Source of the DNA: Pedobacter sp. AJM
GTDB taxonomy: Bacteria; Bacteroidota; Bacteroidia; Sphingobacteriales; Sphingobacteriaceae
Reading direction: 5' to 3'
Length of the DNA stretch: 64,000 bases
NCBI RefSeq assembly: GCF_002197755.1
Contig: NZ_NHOT01000003.1
Coordinates: forward strand, 1,054,001-1,118,000
Shown: positions 29,705 through 38,448 of the stretch, piece after piece
Position numbering within the stretch: position 1 is the first letter of the stretch
Layout: each line of letters begins with the position of its first letter
Program-made: the position numbers and the translations under genes
Notes under the pieces: generated by a model
What the model was told of the DNA's origin: nothing
Database searches by the model: none
Seen by the model: the letters and a program-made list of their open reading frames with translations, nothing else

Positions 29705-29724
29705 TTTTTTAACAATTTTTAACA
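29705..29724 (-). promoter_or_regulatory. Tandem TGTTAAA boxes upstream of susC5
   Basis: On the minus strand two TGTTAAAAA-type units lie at a 10-bp period. The edge is 26 bp from the TAAATTAG octamer, identical to the susC4 geometry. Confidence 0.5.
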
Positions 29725-30065
29725 AAGCACACGCAAAAACTCTGTAAAAAAACATAAAACACTAAATATCAGTTATTTATGAAAAGTAATAAAAATGATA
29801 CAAACACTGTCTTAATTTTAAATTTTCATTAAAATCTTAAAAAATCAGTAAATTTTTAAAGAAAAGACGCGATTTAATAGCCAAATAATCAAAAAACATA
29901 AAAATATTCAATAATTTTAATATTTAGTCATGCTAAAAATACAAAATACTCAATTATTGAATATAAAAAACAGATTATTACAAGCAAAAGTGATTAGAAT
30001 AATGAATATTTTACAATTTTAATTTTATGGGCAAACTCGTTTGAATTAAACCATGTGATATTTAT
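29725..30065. other. AT-rich spacer between the M14 gene and susC5, no gene seen
   Basis: No credible frame, RNA gene or clear terminator hairpin is visible. Read-through from the M14 gene into the susCD array therefore cannot be excluded from sequence alone. Confidence 0.4.
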
Positions 30066-32561
30066 TTAATATCTGCAAAATACCACATTACTAAAAAGCG
30101 TTTTTCCGCTTTCCCAAAAATTTCTGAATAAAGGATCATTAGCCAGGTAAACCACTGTTCCCCGGCCAAAATTCTGTACACCGATCAGCAATCCTGATTT
30201 TAACTCCTCCCTAACTTTTTTACCCACTACCCCGGCCATTAAGCTTTTATCATTTAACAGACCAACATTCCAGCCTTCTGCAAATGGTTCGTATATTTTT
30301 CGATCGGTTTTTAAGGTATAATAGGTTTTCCCCAAGCCATACGCAAAAGGATGGGTAGGATCAAAGTTCACCTTATAGATGGCACCAGGAATTGCAAATT
30401 CATAATCATCTTTGTCCTTATCCTTAAAAAGCAGTTTATTTGGTGCTGGCTTTTCATCTTTTTTAGCCATTACTTCTTTCTTTTTAATCTCAAATCCTTT
30501 TTTATCCAATACACTTTCAATTGCATCTTCCATCAAAATCAGTTTACCCCCCTTATTCAACCAGGAAGTCAAGCCGTCTCCAATAAAAGCACTGTAACTA
30601 CCATCAGGCAGGATCAGGGTATTCACTTTATTGATATCTAAATTGTTGATATCTTTAGCGGTTATAATGCATGCAGCAAGATTGAGATCATGTTCCAGGT
30701 AAAACCAAACCTCACCAAAAGCGAGTGAAGAGACTTCATTTCCTGAAACAATAGCTACTTTTGGTTGCTTCAGGATAGGATAGACGTTCGATCCAAAATC
30801 TTTTCCTTTCTCTACAAATCCACTGGTAATGCCCATCACAGGCTTATTAAGTTGTCTGGCAACCTGTACAATTTTTGCCCTTAAATCTTTCACAGATCTT
30901 TCATTTTCTGTCCGGAATACGATTAATGTCCCGGCAGGATATTCCTTGCCTGAAACGGTAAAAGGTTGGTCGGCCTGGCGGACTTTAATATTTTCCTTCT
31001 GCAAACCATTTAAAAGCTGCGCATCTTCTGCTGCTCCCCAGGTAAATAACCAGGCCAGAGGTTTTTCTATATCATTTGCCACCTCTTCAGCAAGGGCCGG
31101 ATCAGGATATTTTCCCTTAAAGTTTTCCTTACTTGCATAGCCTTTTAAAGCATAAACATATGGCAAAGCCCAGGCAGTAATATCATAAGTATTGGAATCC
31201 GTCACCAGCGTCTGTGGTTCCAGTAAAACATTAGCCAGTACTGATCGTTGCTGCTGCAGGTTTACAATTAAGTCATTCCTGCTTACCGTAAAATTTTCTT
31301 CTTTCTGCGTATCATAATCGTATCCTTTCCCTGATTTTTCACCCCCGTAAGCAAACTCAATTTTGTTCTTTTTTAATAATTCAGCCAATTTCATTTGACG
31401 AGATAAATTACTGGCCTTAATGACAAAGGTTTTATACACCCCCGGGCTGCTGGTTATTTCATGCTGAAAGTATTTTTTATATTCTTCCAGTAACCTGTTA
31501 TGATTTTGAGAAGCAACTTCTATGGTAGACATGCCGGTGGTAAAATGATGCGCAATCCTATCTTTTAAAGTTAGTGTATCACCATCATTGGTAACAACAG
31601 ATAAACCAGCCCTGATCCCTCCCTGCTCATAGGTCATTCCGATGGAGCCATTATATAGCGGATAAGTGTCACCATAAGAAGGGTATAACAAGTCGAACCG
31701 CTCTTTTGTAAAATATGGCCAGCCCTGCTCATCAAAATATTTAGCATTGTTCTTTCCTACAATGACCTGAAAACTTTTTTGCCAGGGTGTGATGTCCTGA
31801 TGCACCGGTTCTGCTGCCGGAGCAAAGTAATAAGGCTCATTATAGCCCTGCTCATGAAAATCTACATGTACCTGCGGCAACCATTCATTATACAAGGCCA
31901 GCCTCTGCTGACTTTCAACCTGTGTTTGCCAGGCCCAATCCCGGTTTAAATCAAAATAATAATGATTGGAGCGTCCTCCTGGCCAGGGCTCAATATGCTC
32001 CCTTGCCGTAGGGTCTGAATTAGGTGTTTTACCAACTACACTGTTAAAATAATTTACATACCGATCCCTTCCATCCGGATTTAAGCAGGGGTCAATCACG
32101 ACTACCGTATTTTTCAGCCAGCTTGCAGCCTGTTGATTGGTGCCGGATGCCAGGGCATAAAGCATTCTCATTGCTGTTTCGGTAGAATTAGCCTCATTGC
32201 CATGCACATTATAACTCAGCCAGGTAATTACAGGCTGGCTGCTTAAATTAATACTATTGGCTGCGCCAGATGACAGCTTTAAATTATTTTTCTGGATCTC
32301 ATCTATCCGGGCTATATTATCCGCAGAAGAAATTACCGCAACCATTAAAGGCCTGCCTTCATTGGTTTTACCATAATTAATCAGCTTTACGTTTTTAGGT
32401 GCTGCAATTGCGGTCTGCCTGAAGTATTCGGCTACCTTATAGTGCGGGGTAAAATGTGACCCCAGCTCATAACCCAAAAATTCATCCGGCGACTTTACCT
32501 GAGCCTTAACAACAAAGACGGAAGCAATAGTAAAAAATAAGAGGATAAGGCCTTTCTTCAT
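30066..32561 (-). CDS. Secreted M14 family zinc carboxypeptidase
   Basis: 831 residues with a cleavable signal peptide (VFVVKA-Q, about residue 20). The peptidase M14 domain spans about residues 40-350. Zinc ligands are visible as His120 and Glu123 in NVHGNEANSTE, with a third His in VDFHEQG near residue 236. LNPDGRDRYVNYF and DLNRDWAWQTQ are further family signatures, and EQGGIRAGL may hold the catalytic Glu. The second half (about 400-831) contains a GATase/DJ-1-like fold typical of large Bacteroidota M14 proteins. It probably trims peptides in the periplasm or outside the cell. It reads in the same direction as the five susCD units but is 426 bp away, so functional linkage is only a possibility. 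Confidence 0.92.
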   Translation of the reverse strand: MKKGLILLFFTIASVFVVKAQVKSPDEFLGYELGSHFTPHYKVAEYFRQTAIAAPKNVKLINYGKTNEGRPLMVAVISSADNIARIDEIQKNNLKLSSGAANSINLSSQPVITWLSYNVHGNEANSTETAMRMLYALASGTNQQAASWLKNTVVVIDPCLNPDGRDRYVNYFNSVVGKTPNSDPTAREHIEPWPGGRSNHYYFDLNRDWAWQTQVESQQRLALYNEWLPQVHVDFHEQGYNEPYYFAPAAEPVHQDITPWQKSFQVIVGKNNAKYFDEQGWPYFTKERFDLLYPSYGDTYPLYNGSIGMTYEQGGIRAGLSVVTNDGDTLTLKDRIAHHFTTGMSTIEVASQNHNRLLEEYKKYFQHEITSSPGVYKTFVIKASNLSRQMKLAELLKKNKIEFAYGGEKSGKGYDYDTQKEENFTVSRNDLIVNLQQQRSVLANVLLEPQTLVTDSNTYDITAWALPYVYALKGYASKENFKGKYPDPALAEEVANDIEKPLAWLFTWGAAEDAQLLNGLQKENIKVRQADQPFTVSGKEYPAGTLIVFRTENERSVKDLRAKIVQVARQLNKPVMGITSGFVEKGKDFGSNVYPILKQPKVAIVSGNEVSSLAFGEVWFYLEHDLNLAACIITAKDINNLDINKVNTLILPDGSYSAFIGDGLTSWLNKGGKLILMEDAIESVLDKKGFEIKKKEVMAKKDEKPAPNKLLFKDKDKDDYEFAIPGAIYKVNFDPTHPFAYGLGKTYYTLKTDRKIYEPFAEGWNVGLLNDKSLMAGVVGKKVREELKSGLLIGVQNFGRGTVVYLANDPLFRNFWESGKTLFSNVVFCRY

Positions 32562-32635
32562 AGAGGAGATAAATTTATCTAATATACTAATTTGTTATTT
32601 GTTGCGATGAAAGCTTAATTTTACAGTAAATTTTT

Positions 32636-33943
32636 ATGAAAATCATGATTACCACTGAAAAGTTATACAGCCATTACCAGAAAAACCCCATTATTTCTAC
32701 AGATACCAGAAACATTACTGCAGGTTGCATCTTTTTTGCATTAAAAGGCGATAACTTTAACGCAAATGAATTTGCAACCCAGGCGATTGAAAAAGGTGCG
32801 GCTTATGCAGTGATTGATGAAGAAAAATTTGCGTCTGACCAATGTTTATTAGTGGATGATGTACTTACCGCACTTCAGGACCTGGCCCGCTATCACCGGC
32901 AGCAAATAAACATCCCCGTAATTGGTTTAACCGGCAGCAATGGCAAAACAACCAGCAAGGAGCTGATTAATGCGGTACTATCAGAACAATACAAAACTTT
33001 TGCCACCTTCGGTAACCTGAATAACCATATTGGCGTACCGCTTTCTATCTTATCCATTACAAAGGATGTGGAAATTGCGGTGATTGAAATGGGCGCCAAT
33101 CATCAGAAAGAAATAGAATTGCTTTGTACCATTACCCAACCTACGCATGGCATCATTACCAATGTGGGCATGGCCCATTTAGATGGCTTTGGCGGATTTG
33201 AAGGTGTTAAAAAAGGCAAGGCAGAACTTTATGCTTATCTTAAAGTGCATAACGGCTATACTTTTATCAACCGTGACAATGCTTACCTGGGGGAAATGAG
33301 TGCAAAAGCCGGCCTAAACAAACTCATTTACTACGGTACTGAAAATGGAAATACCATTAAGGGAAGCTTAAAAAGCAGTGATCCTTTCATTGAAATCGAT
33401 TGGACCAATCATGACGTCGCTTCAACTGTTAAAACAAATTTAACCGGAAGCTACAATTTCGAAAATATCCTGGCAGCAATCTGCATCGGCGACTTCTTTG
33501 ATATGAGTCCTGATCAAATCAACACAGGTTTAGCAGGTTATCAACCTAAAAACAACCGTTCCCAGCTTACTAAAACAGAAAAAAATAAGGTGATTTGCGA
33601 TTTTTATAATGCCAATCCAAGCAGCATGTCTGCGGCACTGGGTAACCTCTCAGCCCTAACTGCTGATCATAAAATCGCAATTTTAGGCGACATGTTTGAA
33701 TTAGGGCCAGAGTCGGCAAAACAGCATGAACTTATTGCCACACAAGCTTCAGAAAGTGGAATTGACGAAATTATATTAATTGGGCAGGATTTTTATGCCT
33801 TTAAAAATGAAATTACCGCTACCTTTTTTCAAACTCCTGCAGAAGCCGCCGCATATCTTCAGGAAAAGCAAATTAAAAACAGCCTGGTATTACTAAAGGG
33901 CTCGAGGGGTATGAAACTTGAAAGCTTATTGCAGCTTTTGTAA
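32636..33943 (+). CDS. murF: UDP-N-acetylmuramoyl-tripeptide--D-alanyl-D-alanine ligase
   Basis: 435 residues, a normal length for MurF. The enzyme adds D-Ala-D-Ala to the UDP-MurNAc-tripeptide in the last cytoplasmic step of the murein precursor. Visible motifs are the N-terminal substrate domain (STDTRNITAGCIFFALKGDNFNANEF), the Mur-ligase P-loop GLTGSNGKTTSKE at about 97-108, NLNNHIGVPLSIL, EMGANHQKEI and the C-terminal DFYNANPSSMSAAL and ILGDMFELGP. A second possible start lies three codons in (MITTEKLY). It is a single gene here, divergent from the M14 gene and separate from the mur/fts cluster, as is often the case for murF in Bacteroidota. Confidence 0.96.
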   Translation: MKIMITTEKLYSHYQKNPIISTDTRNITAGCIFFALKGDNFNANEFATQAIEKGAAYAVIDEEKFASDQCLLVDDVLTALQDLARYHRQQINIPVIGLTGSNGKTTSKELINAVLSEQYKTFATFGNLNNHIGVPLSILSITKDVEIAVIEMGANHQKEIELLCTITQPTHGIITNVGMAHLDGFGGFEGVKKGKAELYAYLKVHNGYTFINRDNAYLGEMSAKAGLNKLIYYGTENGNTIKGSLKSSDPFIEIDWTNHDVASTVKTNLTGSYNFENILAAICIGDFFDMSPDQINTGLAGYQPKNNRSQLTKTEKNKVICDFYNANPSSMSAALGNLSALTADHKIAILGDMFELGPESAKQHELIATQASESGIDEIILIGQDFYAFKNEITATFFQTPAEAAAYLQEKQIKNSLVLLKGSRGMKLESLLQLL

Positions 33944-33959
33944 AATAAACAATGATCTG

Positions 33960-33987
33960 ATCAGGTTCGTTTCTTCACGAACCTGAT
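33960..33987. terminator. Bidirectional terminator between murF and gldH
   Basis: ATCAGGTTCGT (33960-33970) pairs perfectly with ACGAACCTGAT (33977-33987) around a TTCTTC loop. It sits between convergent stop codons. No strong T tract is seen on either side. Confidence 0.75.
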
Positions 33988-33998
33988 TATGCTCTGGC

Positions 33999-34493
33999 TT
34001 AGTTTTGGCTTTCTTCCACTAAAATGCCCAAATCTACTACTTCCAACAAGGGATTATCCCGCATGTTCTGCTCAATTTCAATACTAAACTTTCCATTTGT
34101 CGGAAAATGGAAATTGGTTTGCATCGGAAGTGTATAGCTGAAAATATTTCCTGACCCACTCCCCAGCCATTCCCCGTCATTTTTGGCTAGTTTATATTGA
34201 TAACGCCTGGTAATGACCTTTTTTCCGGTGTTGAAATGAGCCAGAATAAAAATATTTGAATATTTGTAATCAGCAGTGTGTCTCAGCTTAAAATAGATAT
34301 TATAAGGCTTGGCATTGTCCTTTATTTCGAAGGCATTAACAATATGGTTTCTATAGGTCCACTTTCTTTCCGGAACTTTAACATTCGAATCGATAATACT
34401 GGAAGTACAACCCAGAAAAAGGGATGCACCAAGCAGGAAAACAAGTAAATAAGCTTGTTTTTTATTCAGCAGCAGGTTTATTTTCTGAACCAT
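33999..34493 (-). CDS. gldH: Gliding motility lipoprotein GldH
   Basis: 164 residues from the ATG at 34493. The N-terminus is MVQKINLLLNKKQAYLLVFL and the lipobox is LFLGC. The body (KWTYRNHIVNAFEIKDNAKPYNIYFKLRHTADY, then GSGSGNIFSYTLP) matches GldH, a lipoprotein required for gliding in Flavobacterium johnsoniae but kept in many non-gliding Bacteroidota. The frame is open upstream to 34574 but would put 27 charged residues before the signal peptide, so I use the inner start. Even so, the gene overlaps the end of ricT by 32 bp, which points to translational coupling. The ricT-gldH order is conserved in the phylum. Confidence 0.88.
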   Translation of the reverse strand: MVQKINLLLNKKQAYLLVFLLGASLFLGCTSSIIDSNVKVPERKWTYRNHIVNAFEIKDNAKPYNIYFKLRHTADYKYSNIFILAHFNTGKKVITRRYQYKLAKNDGEWLGSGSGNIFSYTLPMQTNFHFPTNGKFSIEIEQNMRDNPLLEVVDLGILVEESQN

Positions 34494-35973
34494 TATCTTT
34501 TCTGCGGTTATTGTTTTTCCGGCGGTTGTTCCTGTTTTTATTTTTGCTTTGCTCTGGTTTTGTACCATCCACAATAGATTCGCCCTCGGCCTTTACAACT
34601 GGCTTTGGTGGTTTAGGATTGTTGCCCTGTGGCTTTGGTCCGTTAACCTGCTGGGGTTTCTGAACAGCTTGTTGTGGCTTAATACCTGCATTTTGCTGTG
34701 CTTTAGGCCCGTTTTGCTGAGGTCTGTTATTTGCCTGTGGTTTCGGATTTCCTTGTTGAGGTTTAGCATTGGCCTGTGGGCTTTTATCCCCGGCAGGAAT
34801 CCTTTCTCTTCTGTTCTGGTTGCTGTTTCCTTTGTTTTTCTGATTGCGGTTCTGGTTATTTTTACCTTTTGAACGTTCATCCAATCGGGTAAGGCTATCC
34901 TGCCCAACAACATTTTCGTAGTCAAAAGATTTCTCTACCACAACAGGAGCAGCCATCTGAACGGCTTCTTCTTTTAAATTAGGTGCCTTTTTCCCTGCCT
35001 TGTTCATGGCCATGATTTCTTTTACGCGGGCTGCTTTAACCGGAATCCAGTTTTCATCACCCTGGTAACTAAACCACATGATCTTTTTAAAAATATCCGT
35101 CTTTTGATGACGTGCATAACCTGCTTCGGTATCTAAGTTTTCAATACGGTCAGGAATATCCTTTAACGCATCCAAATAAGTATCCAGCTCATAATTCAGG
35201 CAGCATTTTAACTTTCCGCACTGGCCGGCGAGTTTCAGGGTATTTAAAGATAAGTTCTGATAACGGGCAGCAGCCGTTGAAACCGTTTTGAAATTGGTGA
35301 GCCAGGTAGAGCAACATAATTCACGCCCGCAAGAGCCAATTCCACCTAAACGACCAGCTTCCTGGCGCATTCCAATCTGGCGCATTTCAATGCGGATACG
35401 GAAACTTTCGGCCATTTTCTTAATCAGCTCCCGAAAATCCACACGTCCATCGGCGGTGTAAAAGAAAGTGGCTTTCGTTTTATCTGCCTGATAATCCACA
35501 TCACTGATTTTCATCGATAAACGCAGGTCTAACGCAAGTTTGCGAGCCTTATGCATGGTTTCCCATTCCATTTCTTTCGCTGCATTCCATTTTTCTACAT
35601 CAGCTTCGGTAGCTTTACGGTAAATCTTTTTTACCACCTGATCCATCGGCGTCTTTCTACGCTTCATTTGAACGCGAACCAGTTCACCCGTAAGGGAAAC
35701 GTGACCTACATCAAAACCACCCGTTGGTCCTTCAACAGCAACCAACTCCCCGATTTCGAGGTAGATGTTATCATTATTTAAGAAAAACTCTTTACGAGAA
35801 CCCTTAAATTTTACTTCTGTAACCTGAAAAGGTTTATAATTGGAGGGCATATCCAAATTGGACAGCCAATCGTGCACTTCCATTGTCTGGCACCCACCGG
35901 TACCGCATGAGCCATTACTCTTGCATCCATTAGGGGTGCAACCACCACCTGTTGAACAACTTCCACATCCCAT
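34462..35973 (-). CDS. ricT: RicT/YaaT-like PSP1 domain protein with long disordered tail
   Basis: 503 residues. The N-terminus is rich in Cys and Gly (MGCGSCSTGGGCTPNGCKS, then CGTGGCQTM). The PSP1 domain follows, with GGFDVGHVSLTGELV and the cysteine signature GSCGRELCCSTWL then AGQCGKLKCCLNYEL near residues 210-265. In Bacillus the RicT homologue binds a 4Fe-4S cluster as part of the RicAFT complex that assists RNase Y; partners have not been shown in Bacteroidota. From about residue 365 on, the protein is low complexity, rich in Pro, Gln, Asn and Lys with KPQQ and NNRRK repeats, and ends KPAAE. It lies 2 bp after holB and overlaps gldH, so the three genes form one unit. Confidence 0.9.
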   Translation of the reverse strand: MGCGSCSTGGGCTPNGCKSNGSCGTGGCQTMEVHDWLSNLDMPSNYKPFQVTEVKFKGSRKEFFLNNDNIYLEIGELVAVEGPTGGFDVGHVSLTGELVRVQMKRRKTPMDQVVKKIYRKATEADVEKWNAAKEMEWETMHKARKLALDLRLSMKISDVDYQADKTKATFFYTADGRVDFRELIKKMAESFRIRIEMRQIGMRQEAGRLGGIGSCGRELCCSTWLTNFKTVSTAAARYQNLSLNTLKLAGQCGKLKCCLNYELDTYLDALKDIPDRIENLDTEAGYARHQKTDIFKKIMWFSYQGDENWIPVKAARVKEIMAMNKAGKKAPNLKEEAVQMAAPVVVEKSFDYENVVGQDSLTRLDERSKGKNNQNRNQKNKGNSNQNRRERIPAGDKSPQANAKPQQGNPKPQANNRPQQNGPKAQQNAGIKPQQAVQKPQQVNGPKPQGNNPKPPKPVVKAEGESIVDGTKPEQSKNKNRNNRRKNNNRRKDNGSENKPAAE

Positions 35974-35975
35974 AA

Positions 35976-37124
35976 CTAATTGTATATATATTGAGTCCCC
36001 GCAGGGAGCGTTTTAAACTTGATAATTTTTACCAATTGTAAAGATACATCTAAAAAGAGAATTTTTGGGTTTGCATTCCTTTCAATATGGTAATGCGCCT
36101 TTTCCAATTCACTAATGATGGCTTCTGCCATAGGTAAACTCAGTACATGTGTACTTAACTTTTTTGCGGTATCCAGTGTAAGCGGAGGTAATTTCACCAG
36201 TTCTTCTGCTCCACTAATGATCAGACAGCATTCACGTAAATAATTCACGCCATACCTTAAAAAATTCTTTTGGTTCTCTCTTCCCCATTTTGCTGCCACA
36301 TCGGTAAAATCTATTAAATCAGGAACCTTATTGCCAAAGCCCATTCTTAACCAGGCCGTAAAGGTACCTGAACTGTCATTTTGAGTATCTGCAGCCAGGG
36401 CTTTTGCCTCAATTAAATTTCCGTCGGCTAAAAAGGCATAATCAATGGCCTGATGTTCAGTTAAACCGCTGTTTTCTAACAGATAGCCTGAAACCTCCTC
36501 ATTACTCAATTTCGGGATTTTGACAATCTGTGTCCTGGAAAGAATAGTGGTCAAAATCTGATCCTGGCTTTGTGCTATTAATATAAAGAGGGTATTTGCA
36601 GGCGGCTCCTCAATTAATTTAAGTAAGGCATTTCCTGCTTTATCCAGGTATTCGGGCAGCCACATAATTAAAACCTTTGTTTCGGCTTCGAAAGCTTTAT
36701 AACTCAGTTTTTTGATGATATCATGGCATTCTGCAATGGGGATATTGGCTTGCTTGTTTGCAGCATCCAGTTTAGAGCGCCAGATATCCATATCAAAATA
36801 AGGATCATGCAGAAACATATTCCGCCACTCATCCAGCACATCTACAGCCACTTTTGTATTGGCTGAAGCGAAAAAAGGATAAGAGAAATGTAAGTCAGGG
36901 TGAATGAGACGTTCATATTTTCTGCAACTCGAACAATCTCCGCAGCTGTCCTGTTCATTTTTATGATGGCAGTTGATATATTGGGCATAGGCCACGGCCA
37001 GCGCTACGGCACCAGCGCCTGCAGGCGATAAAAATAACTGCGCATGGCTCACCCGGTTTTCCCTAACCGTTTGTACCAACTGTTGCTTTATTCTTTCCTG
37101 ACCAATAATTTCTTTAAACTGCAT
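35976..37124 (-). CDS. holB: DNA polymerase III delta prime subunit
   Basis: About 382 residues from the ATG at 37124; the longer reading adds 13 residues (MCDSRIYFLFCHQ) with no family support. It is a clamp-loader AAA+ protein: MQFKEIIGQERIKQQLVQ, then a degenerate P-loop SPAGAGAVALA as expected for delta prime, which does not bind ATP. A cysteine set CHHKN...CGDCSSC follows, then VLIMWLPEYLDKAGNALLKLIEEPP in the Walker B/sensor region and LSRTQIVKIP. It helps load the sliding clamp at the replisome. The upstream TTATTTTGCC lies within 20 bp of the start, so the leader would be very short. Confidence 0.93.
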   Translation of the reverse strand: MQFKEIIGQERIKQQLVQTVRENRVSHAQLFLSPAGAGAVALAVAYAQYINCHHKNEQDSCGDCSSCRKYERLIHPDLHFSYPFFASANTKVAVDVLDEWRNMFLHDPYFDMDIWRSKLDAANKQANIPIAECHDIIKKLSYKAFEAETKVLIMWLPEYLDKAGNALLKLIEEPPANTLFILIAQSQDQILTTILSRTQIVKIPKLSNEEVSGYLLENSGLTEHQAIDYAFLADGNLIEAKALAADTQNDSSGTFTAWLRMGFGNKVPDLIDFTDVAAKWGRENQKNFLRYGVNYLRECCLIISGAEELVKLPPLTLDTAKKLSTHVLSLPMAEAIISELEKAHYHIERNANPKILFLDVSLQLVKIIKFKTLPAGTQYIYN

Positions 37125-37250
37125 TTGGTGGCAAAATAAGAAATAGATACGAGAATCACACATTTGTCATGATGAACTTGTTTCACCATCCCTTTTTTGA
37201 AATTAAAAAGACACATCAGATGCAAAGTTTAGTGATTATTTCAAAAACCT

Positions 37251-37258
37251 TACCTTTG
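37251..37258 (+). promoter_or_regulatory. Putative -7 box of ruvX
   Basis: TACCTTTG is a perfect TAnnTTTG, 63 bp before the ruvX start. TTTAG at 37228-37232 lies near the -33 position. Confidence 0.5.
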
Positions 37259-37320
37259 GATTTTTAATTTTAACATGGCCTTTATGCGCAATGCAAACCG
37301 CCATCTGTAAAAACTAGTTT

Positions 37321-37737
37321 ATGGCCCGGATTCTGGCTTTTGATTACGGAACAAAACGCATCGGTATTGCTGTTACCGATCCGCTGCAGATTATTGCAAC
37401 CGGCTTGGATACGGTACATCCAAAAGATGCGATTGAATACCTTAAAAAATACCTGGTAGCAGAGCCGGTAGAAGCCTTTGTTCTTGGAGATCCAAAACAA
37501 ATGAATGGAACGGACTCAGATTCCAAACAACATGTTAAGGGTTTCGCTACACTGCTCAAAAAAGCTTTTCCTACTATTCCGCAGCATTGGGTTGATGAAC
37601 GTTTTACTTCAAAAATGGCGCATCAGGCCATTATGCAAAGTGGCTTAAAAAAAATGGACAGGAGGGATAAAGATCGCGTAGATACCATTGCCGCGACCAT
37701 CATTTTACAATATTTTATGGAAACCAACCGTTTATAA
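37321..37737 (+). CDS. ruvX: Putative pre-16S rRNA nuclease / Holliday junction resolvase-like YqgF
   Basis: 138 residues, the usual YqgF length. The RNase H-like fold shows the first acidic motif [16 protein letters not shown], the strand [12 protein letters not shown], the [12 protein letters not shown] motif with the second acidic residue, and [15 protein letters not shown] with the last Asp. YqgF is involved in maturing the 5' end of 16S rRNA and was first proposed as a Holliday junction resolvase. The following methyltransferase starts 8 bp after the stop, so the two are probably co-transcribed. Confidence 0.93.
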   Translation: MARILAFDYGTKRIGIAVTDPLQIIATGLDTVHPKDAIEYLKKYLVAEPVEAFVLGDPKQMNGTDSDSKQHVKGFATLLKKAFPTIPQHWVDERFTSKMAHQAIMQSGLKKMDRRDKDRVDTIAATIILQYFMETNRL

Positions 37738-37745
37738 CCGAATAC

Positions 37746-38384
37746 ATGAGCCTCATAAACGACGATTTACAAGATCTTTTAATTCATTATTGCGAGCCTG
37801 AGAGCCAGTTGCTGCAACAAATAGACCGTGAAACAAACCTTAAGGTTTTAATGCCACGCATGCTATCCGGACATTACCAGGGCAGGGTGTTGAGTATGCT
37901 GAGTAAAATGATGGCACCAAAGCGCATTTTGGAAATCGGCACCTTTACGGGCTATGCGACCTTATGCCTCGCAGAAGGCTTAACCAAAGATGGGATTCTT
38001 TATACTTTGGATATTAATGTTGAACTGGAGGATATGGTACGGCAGCATTTCGCCCAATCGCCATATGATAAACAGATTAAATATATCCTGGGTGATGCCA
38101 CTAAAACAGTAACTGATTTAGACGAAACTTTTGACATTGTATTTATAGATGCCGACAAGAAAAATAACGGTACTTATTATGATTTAATATTTGACCAGGT
38201 TCGTCCGGGGGGGATTATCATTGTGGATAACGTATTATGGAGCGGCAAAGTACTTCAGGATAAGCAGGATAAGGATACGAAAAACATTACAGACTTTAAT
38301 GACAAAATAGCTGCAGACAAACGCGTGGAGAAATTAATTTTACCCGTACGAGATGGCTTGTTTGTCATCAGAAAGCTGGATTAA
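37746..38384 (+). CDS. SAM-dependent O-methyltransferase, catechol-type family
   Basis: 212 residues, class I methyltransferase of the O-methyltransferase family 3 (CCoAOMT/YrrM type). The SAM-binding glycine motif is ILEIGTFTGYATLCLAEGL (about residues 60-78). The acidic metal and SAM residues are in FDIVFIDADKKNNGTYYD, and GGIIIVDNVLWSGKV is the family's DN motif. It is soluble, with no signal peptide. The natural acceptor is unknown; the nearby YqgF gene gives no clear hint beyond likely co-expression. Confidence 0.9.
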   Translation: MSLINDDLQDLLIHYCEPESQLLQQIDRETNLKVLMPRMLSGHYQGRVLSMLSKMMAPKRILEIGTFTGYATLCLAEGLTKDGILYTLDINVELEDMVRQHFAQSPYDKQIKYILGDATKTVTDLDETFDIVFIDADKKNNGTYYDLIFDQVRPGGIIIVDNVLWSGKVLQDKQDKDTKNITDFNDKIAADKRVEKLILPVRDGLFVIRKLD

Positions 38385-38421
38385 CTATATAATTGTTTAA
38401 AACGGGTTAACTACACAAAAT

Positions 38422-38435
38422 ATCAGTTAACTGAT
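38422..38435. promoter_or_regulatory. 14-bp perfect palindrome upstream of the glucosaminidase gene
   Basis: ATCAGTTAACTGAT is its own reverse complement, flanked by GGTTAA and TTAACC half-sites at about 38405 and 38435. It lies 14 bp before the ATG and could be an operator or an mRNA hairpin near the start. No binding protein can be named. Confidence 0.4.
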
Positions 38436-38448
38436 TAACCAGAAGAAC

